Below the pieces are notes generated by a model. It saw nothing but the letters and a program-made list of their open reading frames with translations. It did not search any database and was not told the origin of the DNA. A stretch of 23,336 bases of DNA from Clostridia bacterium (GTDB lineage: Bacteria; Bacillota; Clostridia; UBA1381). How positions within the stretch are numbered: the stretch's first letter is position 1; every line of letters starts with the position of its first letter. A program made the position numbers and the translations under genes. The stretch is taken from contig CAADSR010000272.1 in NCBI GenBank assembly GCA_900751685.1, positions 1-23,336 on the forward strand, read 5' to 3'. Shown piece after piece: positions 15,598 through 23,092 of the stretch.

Positions 15598-15633
15598 AAA
15601 AAAGACGCTACAGATATCGGATCCTATAACGCC
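15598..15633 (-). terminator. Probable pnp terminator/attenuator before ylmH
   Basis: On the minus strand an eleven-pair stem (15633-15623 with 15614-15604; GGCGUUAUAGG / UCUGUAGCGUC) holds four G-U pairs. It has an eight-base loop and is followed by UUUUUU (15603-15598). The wobble pairs form only in minus-strand RNA, which supports that direction. It is weak, so partial read-through into ylmH is likely. Confidence 0.65.
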
Positions 15634-15646
15634 TTTTATTGATTTT

Positions 15647-17728
15647 TTATTCTGCTACAGCATCCTTATGGGATAAGCTGATTTTTCCTGTCTTAGAGTC
15701 CACATCCATTACCTTTACAAGCATATGTGCTCCAACTTCCGTTACGTCCTCTACCTTTTCCACACGGCGGTTTTCCAGCTTGGAGATATGGACCAAACCA
15801 TCCTTGCCGGGCAGGATCTCTACAAACGCACCAAAGGCTGTGATCGTTTTTACAACGCCATCATAAATCTCGCCAACCTCCGGCTCTTTTACGATCGCTT
15901 CAATTGCCTGGCGCGCTTCCGCGCCCGCTTTTTGAGTGGATGCAAAAATATAAATCAATCCATCGTCCTCAATATCAATTTTAGCACCAGTATCTGCGAC
16001 GATCTTTTGGATCACTTTTCCGCCTTGCCCGATCACTTCACGGATCTTATCCGGGTCGATGCGCATGGTATCTACTTTTGGCGCATAAGGGGATAATTCT
16101 TCCCGGGGCTCCGGAATTGCTTTGAGCATGACTTCATCTAAAATATAGCCTCTTGCATCTCTTGTTTTGCGCAGGGCTTCTTCAATGACTTCATAGGTCA
16201 GGCCGTCATTTTTGATATCCACCTGGATCGATGTGATCCCCTTTTTCGTCCCGGCTACTTTAAAGTCCATTTCGCCATAGAAATCTTCCAATCCTTGAAT
16301 ATCCACCATGGTCGTAAACCCATTTTCTGTTGTGATCAACCCGCAGGAAATCCCTGCAACCGGCGCTTTGATCGGGACACCGGCAGCCATCAATGCCAGG
16401 GTCGAACCGCAGACACTCCCTTGGGAGGTGGAGCCGTTTGAGCTAAGCACTTCAGAAACAGTCCGGATCGCATAAGGGAATTCTTCCTCAGATGGAAGCA
16501 CCGGGACCAAAGAACGTTCTGCCAATGCGCCATGTCCGATTTCCCGGCGGCCAGGGCCACGGGACGGGCGTGTTTCCCCTACGGAATAGGATGGGAAATT
16601 ATAATGATGCATATAACGCTTTGTATCCTCTTCATCAATACCGTCCAAACGCTGGATCTCACTGAGAGGCGCTAATGTGGCTACGGTCAGCACCTGTGTT
16701 TGTCCACGGCTGAATAAGCCGGAACCATGGGTCCTTGGTAATAAATCTACTTCTGCGGACAACGGGCGGATTTGGTCTAACCCTCTTCCATCGACCCGGC
16801 GGCCTTCCAAAAGCCATGCCCGGACGATCTCTTTCTGCATTTTATAAAGGATCTCTTCCAAATCGGCAGCAATGGTGGGATATTCTTCCTCCAGCGCTGC
16901 AACAAGCTCGTCTGAAACAACGCCAACGCGTTCGTCCCTTACGTTCTTATCATCCGTATCCAATGCGTGCTGTAATTTTTCATAGGCCAGGCTGCGGACC
17001 TTTTCATACAAATCATGATCCACTGAATGTGCATCATAAGTGAATTTTTCTTTTCCAATCTCTGCCTGGATGCTGCTGATAAATTCACAAAGCTTTTTGA
17101 TCTCCTGGTGTGCCGCTTTGATCCCTTCGAGCATGACCTCTTCTGTTACTTCATTCGCACCAGCTTCGATCATAACGACCTTTTCTTTTGTGCCGGCTAC
17201 AGTAACATGCATCTCGCTCTTTTCCCGCTGTTCTACTGTTGGGTTGATGATATACTGTCCATCAACCAGGCCCAGCCATACGCCTGCGATTGGCCCACTC
17301 CATGGGATATCAGAAATGGTCAGCGCGATCGAGGTACCGATCATTGCTGCTACCTCCGGCGAATTATCTTGTTCTACCGATAAAACAGTGGCAACAACAG
17401 ACACGTCATTACGCAAGTCGGACGGGAACAACGGACGGATCGGACGGTCAATGACACGGCTGGTCAGGATCGCTTTTTCACTGGGCTTTCCTTCCCTTTT
17501 AATATATCCGCCCGGAATTTTACCAACGGAATACAATTTTTCTTCATAATCCACACTGAGCGGGAAAAAGTCGATCCCCTCTCTCGGTGCGCGGGATGCG
17601 GTTGCATTCACCATCACCACTGTATCTCCATAACGGACCAGGCAGTGCCCATTTGCCAGGCATGCCATTTTACCAGTTTCAATGACCAGCGGCCGTCCCG
17701 CTAAAGTTGTTTCAAATGTTTTAAACAT
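15647..17728 (-). CDS. pnp: Polyribonucleotide nucleotidyltransferase (PNPase)
   Basis: A 693-residue phosphorolytic 3'-5' exoribonuclease, part of RNA turnover. Domains in order: first RNase PH core (about 1-215, FPLSVDYEEKLYSVGKIPGGYIKREGKPSEKAIL), helical linker, and second RNase PH core (VDGRGLDQIRPLSAEVDLLPRTHGSGLFSRGQTQ, AGVPIKAPVAGISCGL, DIQGLEDFYGEMDFKVAGT). A KH domain follows (IREVIGQGGKVIQKIVADTGAKIDIEDDG), then a C-terminal S1 domain (GEIYDGVVKTITAFGAFVEILPGKDGLVHIS). Length is typical. AAAGGAG lies 7 bases before ATG 17728. It follows rpsO with a structured gap, as in many bacteria where processing of that gap and PNPase itself regulate pnp mRNA. Confidence 0.98.
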   Translation of the reverse strand: MFKTFETTLAGRPLVIETGKMACLANGHCLVRYGDTVVMVNATASRAPREGIDFFPLSVDYEEKLYSVGKIPGGYIKREGKPSEKAILTSRVIDRPIRPLFPSDLRNDVSVVATVLSVEQDNSPEVAAMIGTSIALTISDIPWSGPIAGVWLGLVDGQYIINPTVEQREKSEMHVTVAGTKEKVVMIEAGANEVTEEVMLEGIKAAHQEIKKLCEFISSIQAEIGKEKFTYDAHSVDHDLYEKVRSLAYEKLQHALDTDDKNVRDERVGVVSDELVAALEEEYPTIAADLEEILYKMQKEIVRAWLLEGRRVDGRGLDQIRPLSAEVDLLPRTHGSGLFSRGQTQVLTVATLAPLSEIQRLDGIDEEDTKRYMHHYNFPSYSVGETRPSRGPGRREIGHGALAERSLVPVLPSEEEFPYAIRTVSEVLSSNGSTSQGSVCGSTLALMAAGVPIKAPVAGISCGLITTENGFTTMVDIQGLEDFYGEMDFKVAGTKKGITSIQVDIKNDGLTYEVIEEALRKTRDARGYILDEVMLKAIPEPREELSPYAPKVDTMRIDPDKIREVIGQGGKVIQKIVADTGAKIDIEDDGLIYIFASTQKAGAEARQAIEAIVKEPEVGEIYDGVVKTITAFGAFVEILPGKDGLVHISKLENRRVEKVEDVTEVGAHMLVKVMDVDSKTGKISLSHKDAVAE

Positions 17729-17750
17729 CGCTTTTCTCCTTTTCTATCTT

Positions 17751-17767
17751 CCGGCAAAGCTTGCCGG
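17751..17767 (-). other. Small hairpin next to the pnp ribosome site
   Basis: Seven-base perfect stem CCGGCAA / TTGCCGG with a three-base loop, about 11 bases upstream of the AAAGGAG of pnp on the transcript. It could protect or modulate the 5' end; no T-run follows, so it is not a terminator. Confidence 0.6.
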
Positions 17768-17796
17768 GTCTTGTCCTTTGGGGAGACGATGTTATA

Positions 17797-17850
17797 TTAG
17801 CAGATAGGCACAACCGCTGCACCGGGGCAGCAGCTCTGCTTATTTGCTAA
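17797..17850 (-). other. Long imperfect stem-loop in the rpsO-pnp gap
   Basis: Outer arms TTAGCA / TGCTAA with further pairing inward (ATA/TAT, GCA/TGC) lead to an inner GCTGC / GCAGC stem around a six-base loop. Two positions (17801/17846 and 17805/17842 by eye) would be A-C mismatches in the mRNA strand. It resembles the long hairpins in which RNase III cuts pnp leaders of other bacteria, but that is inference. Confidence 0.5.
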
Positions 17851-17873
17851 ACAACATGCATCTCCATACTATT

Positions 17874-17914
17874 ATAGGCAAACAAAAGCGCATTATACGC
17901 CTTCGTTTGCCTAT
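17874..17914 (-). other. 17-pair stem-loop after rpsO (likely RNA-processing hairpin)
   Basis: In the minus-strand RNA AUAGGCAAAC pairs fully with GUUUGCCUAU. The stem then continues through GAAGGCG / CGCUUUU with two G-U pairs, giving 17 pairs and a seven-base loop. The wobbles work only in the rpsO mRNA strand. After the stem the transcript reads AAUAGUAUGG with no U-tract, so it is not a standard terminator. A processing or 3'-end stabilising role between rpsO and pnp fits better. Confidence 0.7.
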
Positions 17915-17922
17915 GAGTTTGC

Positions 17923-18189
17923 TTATTTTCTAAGTCCAAGCTTCGCTACAAGAGCACGGTACCGTTCGATATCCTGTGCTTTGAGATAGTTTAAAAGACC
18001 ACGTCTTTTACCAACCATCATCAACAGACCACGTCTTGAATGGTGGTCTTTCTTGTGGAAGTTCAAATGTTCATTATTCAAATGATTGATTCTCTCTGTT
18101 AAAAGAGCGATCTGCACTTCAGGAGAACCAGTGTCGCCCTCATGAGTTGCAAAGGTTGAAATAATTTCTTGTTTCCGCTGCTTTGTCAT
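17923..18189 (-). CDS. rpsO: 30S ribosomal protein S15
   Basis: An 88-residue protein, the usual S15 length, which binds the central domain of 16S rRNA and starts assembly of the 30S platform. The sequence MTKQRKQEIISTFATHEGDTGSPEVQIALLTERINHLNNEHLNFHKKDHHSRRGLLMMVGKRRGLLNYLK is fully canonical, with the conserved GDTGSPEVQ and HKKDHHSRRGL segments. AGGAGG lies 7 bases before ATG 18189. No strong promoter of its own was found in the 112 bases upstream, so it is probably read from the rpmE promoter. pnp follows through a structured gap. Confidence 0.98.
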   Translation of the reverse strand: MTKQRKQEIISTFATHEGDTGSPEVQIALLTERINHLNNEHLNFHKKDHHSRRGLLMMVGKRRGLLNYLKAQDIERYRALVAKLGLRK

Positions 18190-18301
18190 GATTTCACCTC
18201 CTATTTCAATGATCCCCTTATGCTGAGAAACCGTTGGTGATTCGGTCTTCTAAGCCATAGGTTTAACGGTCAAACAATCCGTTTTTTTGCTTAAGCAGCA
18301 A

Positions 18302-18505
18302 TTATTTTTTCCGGTTGAACTTCTTGTTGAACTTTTCAACACGGCCGCCTGTATCCACAAGCTTTTGCTTTCCTGTGAAGAACGGATGACATTTGGAACA
18401 AATTTCTACCTGGATATTTTCTCTTGTAGAACCTGTTTCAATGACTTCGCCGCAAGCGCATTTAATTGTTGTCTGCTTATAGTCGGGATGGATTCCTTCT
18501 TTCAT
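18302..18505 (-). CDS. rpmE: 50S ribosomal protein L31, zinc-binding type
   Basis: With ATG at 18505 the protein has 67 residues: MKEGIHPDYKQTTIKCACGEV, then CSKCHPFFTGKQ and a basic tail. The four Cys (16, 18, 37, 40) are the zinc-binding set of the C+ form of L31, which doubles as a zinc reserve in other bacteria. AAGGAGG (18520-18514) lies 8 bases upstream of 18505; ATGs at 18511 and 18541 in frame are too close to or upstream of this site. It lies between glyA and rpsO, with its own promoter. Confidence 0.95.
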   Translation of the reverse strand: MKEGIHPDYKQTTIKCACGEVIETGSTRENIQVEICSKCHPFFTGKQKLVDTGGRVEKFNKKFNRKK

Positions 18506-18556
18506 GCTCATTCCCTCCTTATCAGTTTCTAACGTCAACATGAAACGCCATTATTT

Positions 18557-18585
18557 AGTATACCACAGTCCAAAAAGTTATGCAA
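18557..18585 (-). promoter_or_regulatory. Promoter of rpmE (and probably rpsO-pnp)
   Basis: On the minus strand TTGCAT (18585-18580), 17 bases including an extended TG element near the -10, then TATACT (18562-18557). It starts about 50 bases before the L31 start codon. No clear hairpin terminator was seen after glyA, so read-through from glyA may add to it. Confidence 0.8.
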
Positions 18586-18610
18586 GCCTTTTTTAAATTT
18601 TCTTACGTTT

Positions 18611-19852
18611 TTATGCATATAGAGGATGTTTTTTACAAAGCACCGCTACACGCTGTTTCACTTCCTGCTGACTGTTTTCAAAATCAGTGATCGTCATTTT
18701 GATCAGCTTCGCGATTTCGGCCATATCCTCTTCTACAAAGCCTCTCGACGTCGTTGCCGGGGTCCCAATCCGGACACCGCTTGTGATGAATGGGCTCTTC
18801 GTATCAAATGGGATCGCATTTTTGTTTACTGTAATGCCCACTTCGTCCAGCATCTTTTCCGCTTCTTTCCCGGTAACGCCTTGCTCTGTCAGGTCTAAGA
18901 GGATCAAATGGTTGTCTGTCCCGCCAGAAACCAGCTTAAAGCCTTCTTTTACCAGGGCGTCCGCCAAAGCAGCGGCATTTTTTACGACCTGCGCCTGATA
19001 TGTTTTAAATTCTTCTGTCAACGCTTCTTTAAAGCAAACTGCTTTTGCTGCGATCGTGTGCATCAAAGGCCCGCCCTGGATGCCCGGGAAGATCGCTTTA
19101 TTGAATTTCTTTGCCAGCTCTTCATCGTTACATAAAATCAAACCGCCTCTTGGGCCGCGCAGGGTTTTATGCGTCGTAGTCGTAACCACATCCGCAACCG
19201 GCAGCGGGTTTGGATGAAGCCCAGCCGCAACCAATCCTGCAATATGCGCCATATCAACAAGGAAATAAGCGCCTACTTCTTTTGCGATCTCCGCAAACTT
19301 TTCAAAGTCGATCTTACGGGGATATGCGCTTGCTCCGGCCAAAATCAGTTTTGGCTTATGCTCCAGGGCCAAACGGCGGACTTCTTCATAATCAATTACA
19401 TTGTCCCCTTCTGTAACGCCATAAGGCACAATATTAAAATATTTACCAGACATATTTACCGGGCTGCCATGGCTTAAATGGCCGCCGTGTGCCAGGCTCA
19501 TGGATAGGACCGTATCCCCCGGTGTCAGGAGTGCAAAGAAAACTGCCATATTCGCCTGTGCTCCTGAGTGGGGCTGCACGTTGGCATAGCCTGCGCCAAA
19601 CACTTCTTTTGCCCGTTCAATCGCCAGGTTTTCAGCAACGTCTACATATTCACACCCGCCATAGTACCGCTTCCCAGGATAGCCTTCGGCATACTTGTTT
19701 GTCAATGGTGTGCCCATTGCTTCCAATACGGTTTCAGAAACGAAGTTTTCAGAGGCGATCAATTCAATTTTATTCTGTTGCCGTGAGATCTCATTTTGAA
19801 TAGCCTCATGCAGTTCAGGGTCAAAGCTTTTTACTTTGTCTAACTCAAACAT
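18611..19852 (-). CDS. glyA: Serine hydroxymethyltransferase
   Basis: A 413-residue PLP enzyme that converts serine and tetrahydrofolate to glycine and methylene-tetrahydrofolate, the main source of one-carbon units. Landmarks: ELIASENFVSETVLEAMGTPLTNKYAEGYPGKRYYGGCEYVD near the N-terminus, NVQPHSGAQANMAV, LVDMAHIAGLVAAG, and the cofactor-binding Lys in VTTTTHKTLRGPRGG (about residue 227). GAGAGGAGA sits before ATG 19852; a longer frame from 19912 would add 20 residues, lacks a ribosome site and begins before the family's usual N-terminus. It is transcribed from its own promoter. Confidence 0.97.
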   Translation of the reverse strand: MFELDKVKSFDPELHEAIQNEISRQQNKIELIASENFVSETVLEAMGTPLTNKYAEGYPGKRYYGGCEYVDVAENLAIERAKEVFGAGYANVQPHSGAQANMAVFFALLTPGDTVLSMSLAHGGHLSHGSPVNMSGKYFNIVPYGVTEGDNVIDYEEVRRLALEHKPKLILAGASAYPRKIDFEKFAEIAKEVGAYFLVDMAHIAGLVAAGLHPNPLPVADVVTTTTHKTLRGPRGGLILCNDEELAKKFNKAIFPGIQGGPLMHTIAAKAVCFKEALTEEFKTYQAQVVKNAAALADALVKEGFKLVSGGTDNHLILLDLTEQGVTGKEAEKMLDEVGITVNKNAIPFDTKSPFITSGVRIGTPATTSRGFVEEDMAEIAKLIKMTITDFENSQQEVKQRVAVLCKKHPLYA

Positions 19853-19930
19853 TGTATTTCTCCTCTCTGGCAGAAACGCGGCAAGCGCAGCATGTCCTCC
19901 TGCCATACACAAAATTATTCCATCTCTTTT

Positions 19931-19959
19931 ATTATATCGGTAAAAAGGGAAAACTTCAA
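19931..19959 (-). promoter_or_regulatory. Promoter of glyA
   Basis: On the minus strand TTGAAG (19959-19954), 17 bases, TATAAT (19936-19931). It leaves a leader of about 70 bases before glyA and is back to back with the nth promoter. Confidence 0.8.
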
Positions 19960-19967
19960 GTATTTTA

Positions 19968-19996
19968 TTGCATTTTTTTCGAGAAAAAGATATAAT
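19968..19996 (+). promoter_or_regulatory. Promoter of nth
   Basis: TTGCAT at 19968-19973, 17 bases, TATAAT at 19991-19996, about 50 bases before the nth start codon. It probably also serves the membrane protein gene downstream. Confidence 0.8.
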
Positions 19997-20049
19997 AAAT
20001 ACAAAAAACAGAAGAATTAATTAAAATTTTCAAGAAAAGGAGAATCCCT

Positions 20050-20688
20050 ATGACGAAAAAAGAACGCGTTTTAAAATTGCGTGAAGCCCTTGACCGTGCT
20101 TATCCTGATGTGAAATGCTCTTTAAATTACTCTACCCCGGTAGAGATGCTCATTGCCACCCAGCTCTCTGCCCAATGCACCGATGCACGGGTCAATATTG
20201 TAACCAAAGATTTATTTCAACGCTACCGCAGCGTTGAGGATTTTGCAAATGCTGATCTGGAAGAGCTGCAGGAGCTCATCCGCTCCGCTGGATTTTATAA
20301 AAACAAATCGAAAAATATCATCGCCTGCTGCAAACGGCTGGTAGAGGTCTACGGTGGCCAGGTGCCGGATACGATGGAAGAGCTATTGACTCTGCCCGGC
20401 ACTGGGCGCAAAACAGCCAACCTGGTCCTGGGGGATATTTTCGGCAAACCGGCTATTGTTGTGGATACCCATTGTATGCGCCTGGCCAGACGGATCGGCC
20501 TGACCACCGAGACAGAACCCGCAAAAATCGAAACAGACCTGCGCAAGATCGTACCAGAGGATTACCAATTGCGTATGTGCCATCAGTTTGTATACCACGG
20601 CCGGGCTGTGTGCACTGCAAGAAAGCCGAAATGCGCTCTTTGCCCCGTGGCTGAATATTGCAAAAGCGCCGGTAAATTTGAATCTTAA
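20050..20688 (+). CDS. nth: Endonuclease III (DNA glycosylase/AP lyase)
   Basis: A 212-residue base-excision repair enzyme that removes oxidised pyrimidines and nicks the abasic site. The helix-hairpin-helix LPGTGRKTANLVLG carries the catalytic Lys 121, and Asp 139 lies in VVDTHCMRLARRIGL. The [4Fe-4S] loop is Cys 188, 195, 198 and 204 (C-X6-C-X2-C-X5-C), complete. Length matches the E. coli enzyme (211). AAAAGGAG lies 7 bases before ATG 20050. The next gene starts 16 bases after its stop, so the two are likely co-transcribed. Confidence 0.97.
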   Translation: MTKKERVLKLREALDRAYPDVKCSLNYSTPVEMLIATQLSAQCTDARVNIVTKDLFQRYRSVEDFANADLEELQELIRSAGFYKNKSKNIIACCKRLVEVYGGQVPDTMEELLTLPGTGRKTANLVLGDIFGKPAIVVDTHCMRLARRIGLTTETEPAKIETDLRKIVPEDYQLRMCHQFVYHGRAVCTARKPKCALCPVAEYCKSAGKFES

Positions 20689-20704
20689 AAGGGGTTTTAT
20701 ACAA

Positions 20705-22198
20705 ATGAAAAAATATTTATGCTGGTCATTTTATGCCTTGTTTGGTTTATGTTTTACGTTGTTGCTTATCAATGTAGTCTTTCATAACACCACCTATCCG
20801 TCCCCTGCTGTTTTCTTGCTCCCGGCAATCGTCCTTGCACTGCTTCTTTTAAGCTTCGCTTATTCAAAACTCAAAAAGCATGAAGCTGTACTGCAAAAAA
20901 ATTACCGGATCATCCTGCCAGTGTTTCTGGGCATCATGCTCCTTTTGCAGCTGGTTTTTGGTTTCCGGCTGCAGTTCCAGCCTGCTTTTGACATGGGGGC
21001 GATTTATGACGGGGCTTCGGAATGGGTCAAGACAGGCACCTTCGCCAGCCAATATGATTATATGTACTACTTCCCAAATAATCTAGGTTCTATGGCCTAC
21101 CTGAAATTTTTCTTTTCCATCGCCTCCCTGTTTGGCATTCAAAATTTCTTTGGTGTCGGGATCGTTGTAAATTCCTTGATGTCTGTCGGAACAATGGCGG
21201 CTGTGTCCTGCATCTGTAAAAAACTTTCCGGCTACCGCAATGCAGTGTTTGCCTTGCTGCTTTTTGCCTTGAGCCTTCCGTTTTATTTTATCGGGGCGGC
21301 GTTTTATACGGATGCACTGTCTATGCTGTTCCCTGTGTTAGTCTATTATCTTTACCTTCTCGCACGGGACACAAGCTCCAGAAAACAACAAATCCTCTAC
21401 GGAGTACTTCTGGGCATTGCCGGCGCGGTAGGGATGCTTGTTAAATTCACAGTGATCATTATGCTTATTGCGGTCGCCATCGAGGTCTTATTGCGCAAAG
21501 ACCTCAAAAATATGCTTCCGTGGGTCTTTTCCGCCTTACCAGTCTTAATCCTTGTCCCTCTGGTATTCAACGCTTATATTTATTCCGCCCATCTGGATAA
21601 GGCACAGGCTGAAAAGCAAAACACGCCCTACAGCCACTGGATCATGATGGGGCTTTCCGGAGAAGGAGCTTATGACCCTCAGGATTACAATTTCACCCGT
21701 TCTTTTTCAGACACAAAGCAGCGGGATGAAGAGATCCGCAAAGAGATCGGGCAGCGGGTCAAAAAGCTGGGGCTTTCAGGCCTTTCGGACCTATATACCA
21801 AAAAAAGTGTACGCTGCTTTGGTGACGGGACATTTGCCTTGTCTGATTTTCTTGACGACTCTCCGAAAAATGAAACGGCCCTTCATGATTATATCCTTTA
21901 TGATGGAAACCATTATAAAGGATACCGCACCATATGCTCCGGGGTATTTTTCGCTATCCTGATATTGACAGCATTTGCCGCCTATCAAAAACTGTTTACA
22001 AAGCAAACGGACTGGACCAGCCAGCTTGCCGCCCCGGCCGCGGCCTTCGGCATCTTCCTGTTCCTGCTTCTGTGGGAGACGAACGGCCGCTATGCCTTGA
22101 ATTTTGTTCCGGTGCTTTTCATTTGCGCCAGCCTTGGGATCGATTTCTTTACCAACACCATGGCAAAAGCAGGGGCAGCGGTCCGTTCCGTATTTTAA
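20705..22198 (+). CDS. Polytopic membrane protein, GT-C (GT39/ArnT-like) glycosyltransferase candidate
   Basis: A 497-residue protein with about ten to twelve hydrophobic helices, the first two at roughly 5-28 and 36-55. After the third comes FQPAFDMGAIYDGASEWV, an acidic first outer loop like the catalytic one of GT-C enzymes, then YMYYFPNNLGSMAYLKFFFSIASLFG. These are features of lipid-sugar-dependent mannosyltransferase-like proteins. A polar outside domain (about residues 320-410, FTRSFSDTKQRDEEIRKEI) precedes the last helices (FAILILTAFAAYQ, FGIFLFLLLWETNGRYALNFVPVLFI). The start at 20705 follows AAAAGGGG with rather long spacing (about 11); the upstream in-frame ATG at 20588 lies inside nth and is rejected. 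Donor and acceptor are unknown; the class assignment is by pattern only. Confidence 0.78.
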   Translation: MKKYLCWSFYALFGLCFTLLLINVVFHNTTYPSPAVFLLPAIVLALLLLSFAYSKLKKHEAVLQKNYRIILPVFLGIMLLLQLVFGFRLQFQPAFDMGAIYDGASEWVKTGTFASQYDYMYYFPNNLGSMAYLKFFFSIASLFGIQNFFGVGIVVNSLMSVGTMAAVSCICKKLSGYRNAVFALLLFALSLPFYFIGAAFYTDALSMLFPVLVYYLYLLARDTSSRKQQILYGVLLGIAGAVGMLVKFTVIIMLIAVAIEVLLRKDLKNMLPWVFSALPVLILVPLVFNAYIYSAHLDKAQAEKQNTPYSHWIMMGLSGEGAYDPQDYNFTRSFSDTKQRDEEIRKEIGQRVKKLGLSGLSDLYTKKSVRCFGDGTFALSDFLDDSPKNETALHDYILYDGNHYKGYRTICSGVFFAILILTAFAAYQKLFTKQTDWTSQLAAPAAAFGIFLFLLLWETNGRYALNFVPVLFICASLGIDFFTNTMAKAGAAVRSVF

Positions 22199-22256
22199 AA
22201 ATATATCCTATCCTTATTTGCGATCCAAAAGGAGGAGGAAAAAGCCATCTTTCAAA

Positions 22257-22300
22257 GGGCTGTGACGAAATGAAAAATTTCTCACAGCCCCTTTCTTTTA
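22257..22300 (+). terminator. Terminator of the nth operon
   Basis: Stem GGGCTGTGA / TCACAGCCC (22257-22265, 22282-22290) continued by GAAAT / ATTTC inside after one bulged base, loop of about five, followed by TTTCTTTT. Confidence 0.88.
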
Positions 22301-22603
22301 AAACTTTTCTATGAAAAAGATGCGCAAAGGGACCGCAGCCTGTTTTGAAGCCTGAGATACGGATGCCAGCGTTTGCCGGGCTTATCTTCTTGAATGAATA
22401 AAGCAAGCCTGACAACAACGTATAAAAATATTTTTTATCTGATTTTTTTAAATGAATGCAACAATTTGCCTGTTTCATTTGTTTTATTAGTGTATTAGCT
22501 GATACAATTTTTTAATGGCTTGACTTACAGTATGAAGGCGGCACTTTGCCGTGCCTATGATTTGTAATACGGATAAGTAGCAGAAATGAAAGGAGGGATC
22601 GTT
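22301..22603 (+). other. Gene-free stretch before the sigma factor
   Basis: About 300 AT-rich bases without a convincing gene. They hold a small imperfect hairpin, GCGGCA / TGCCGT (around 22538-22552), and a TTGACT with no -10 at the right distance. The promoter of the sigma factor gene must lie here but was not recognised, as would be expected if it is a non-sigma-A (self-activated) promoter. Confidence 0.45.
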
Positions 22604-23092
22604 GTGACTGTTGACCAGCACACGTACTTTTCAGACAAGTACGAGAAATACGCAGACATGATATACAGGATCAGCCTTATCTATTTGAAAAATATTCAGG
22701 ATGCAGAGGATCTTGTCTCAGATGTTTTTATTAAGCTAATGGAGAAAAAACTGGCGTTTAATAATGACGCGCATGAAAAGGCATGGGTGATACGCATAAC
22801 GATAAATAGTTGTAAAAATGCTCTGAAAAGCAAATGGTTCCAGCGTGTCAATTATGAGGAAAGTATCTATTCTTATCTGAATACCAAAGAGGATATAAGG
22901 TTGATGGATGATATCATGCGGCTCGCTCCTAAATATAGGACCGTTATTTATCTTTATTATTATGAGGGTTATAAGATGTGTGAGATCTCGGATATGCTAA
23001 ACATCAAGGAATCCACCATAAGGTCGCAGATATCACGGGGACGTAAAATGCTGAAATCTTTTATTACTGAAGGAGGTTGTTACAATGTATAA
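22604..23092 (+). CDS. ECF-type RNA polymerase sigma factor
   Basis: A 162-residue sigma-70 family protein with only regions 2 and 4. Region 2 (about residues 12-80) contains YADMIYRISLIYLKNIQDAEDLVSDVFIKLMEK and the helix AWVIRITINSCKNALKSKW. Region 4 (about 98-155) contains LAPKYRTVIYLYYYEGYKMCEISDMLNIKESTIRSQISRGRKMLK, a helix-turn-helix. The start is GTG 22604, 6 bases after AAAGGAGGG; an in-frame ATG at 22586 lies upstream of that site. The stop overlaps the start of the next gene, a membrane protein that is probably its anti-sigma factor. Such pairs direct responses to envelope stress; the regulon is unknown. Confidence 0.92.
   Translation: MTVDQHTYFSDKYEKYADMIYRISLIYLKNIQDAEDLVSDVFIKLMEKKLAFNNDAHEKAWVIRITINSCKNALKSKWFQRVNYEESIYSYLNTKEDIRLMDDIMRLAPKYRTVIYLYYYEGYKMCEISDMLNIKESTIRSQISRGRKMLKSFITEGGCYNV

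Noticed and set aside
17040..17549. 169-codon plus-strand ORF opposite pnp
   Set aside because: PNPase occupies the other strand without interruption; this is an antisense shadow.
19840..19893. Seventeen-codon ORF ahead of glyA (minus strand) whose TAG overlaps the glyA start
   Set aside because: AGGAGG lies only two bases before its ATG, too close to be efficient, and no regulatory codons or alternative hairpins were found.
22450..22480. AAATGAA / TTCATTT inverted repeat as an operator of the sigma factor gene
   Set aside because: Seven-base AT-rich arms with a 17-base loop in AT-rich DNA are expected by chance.
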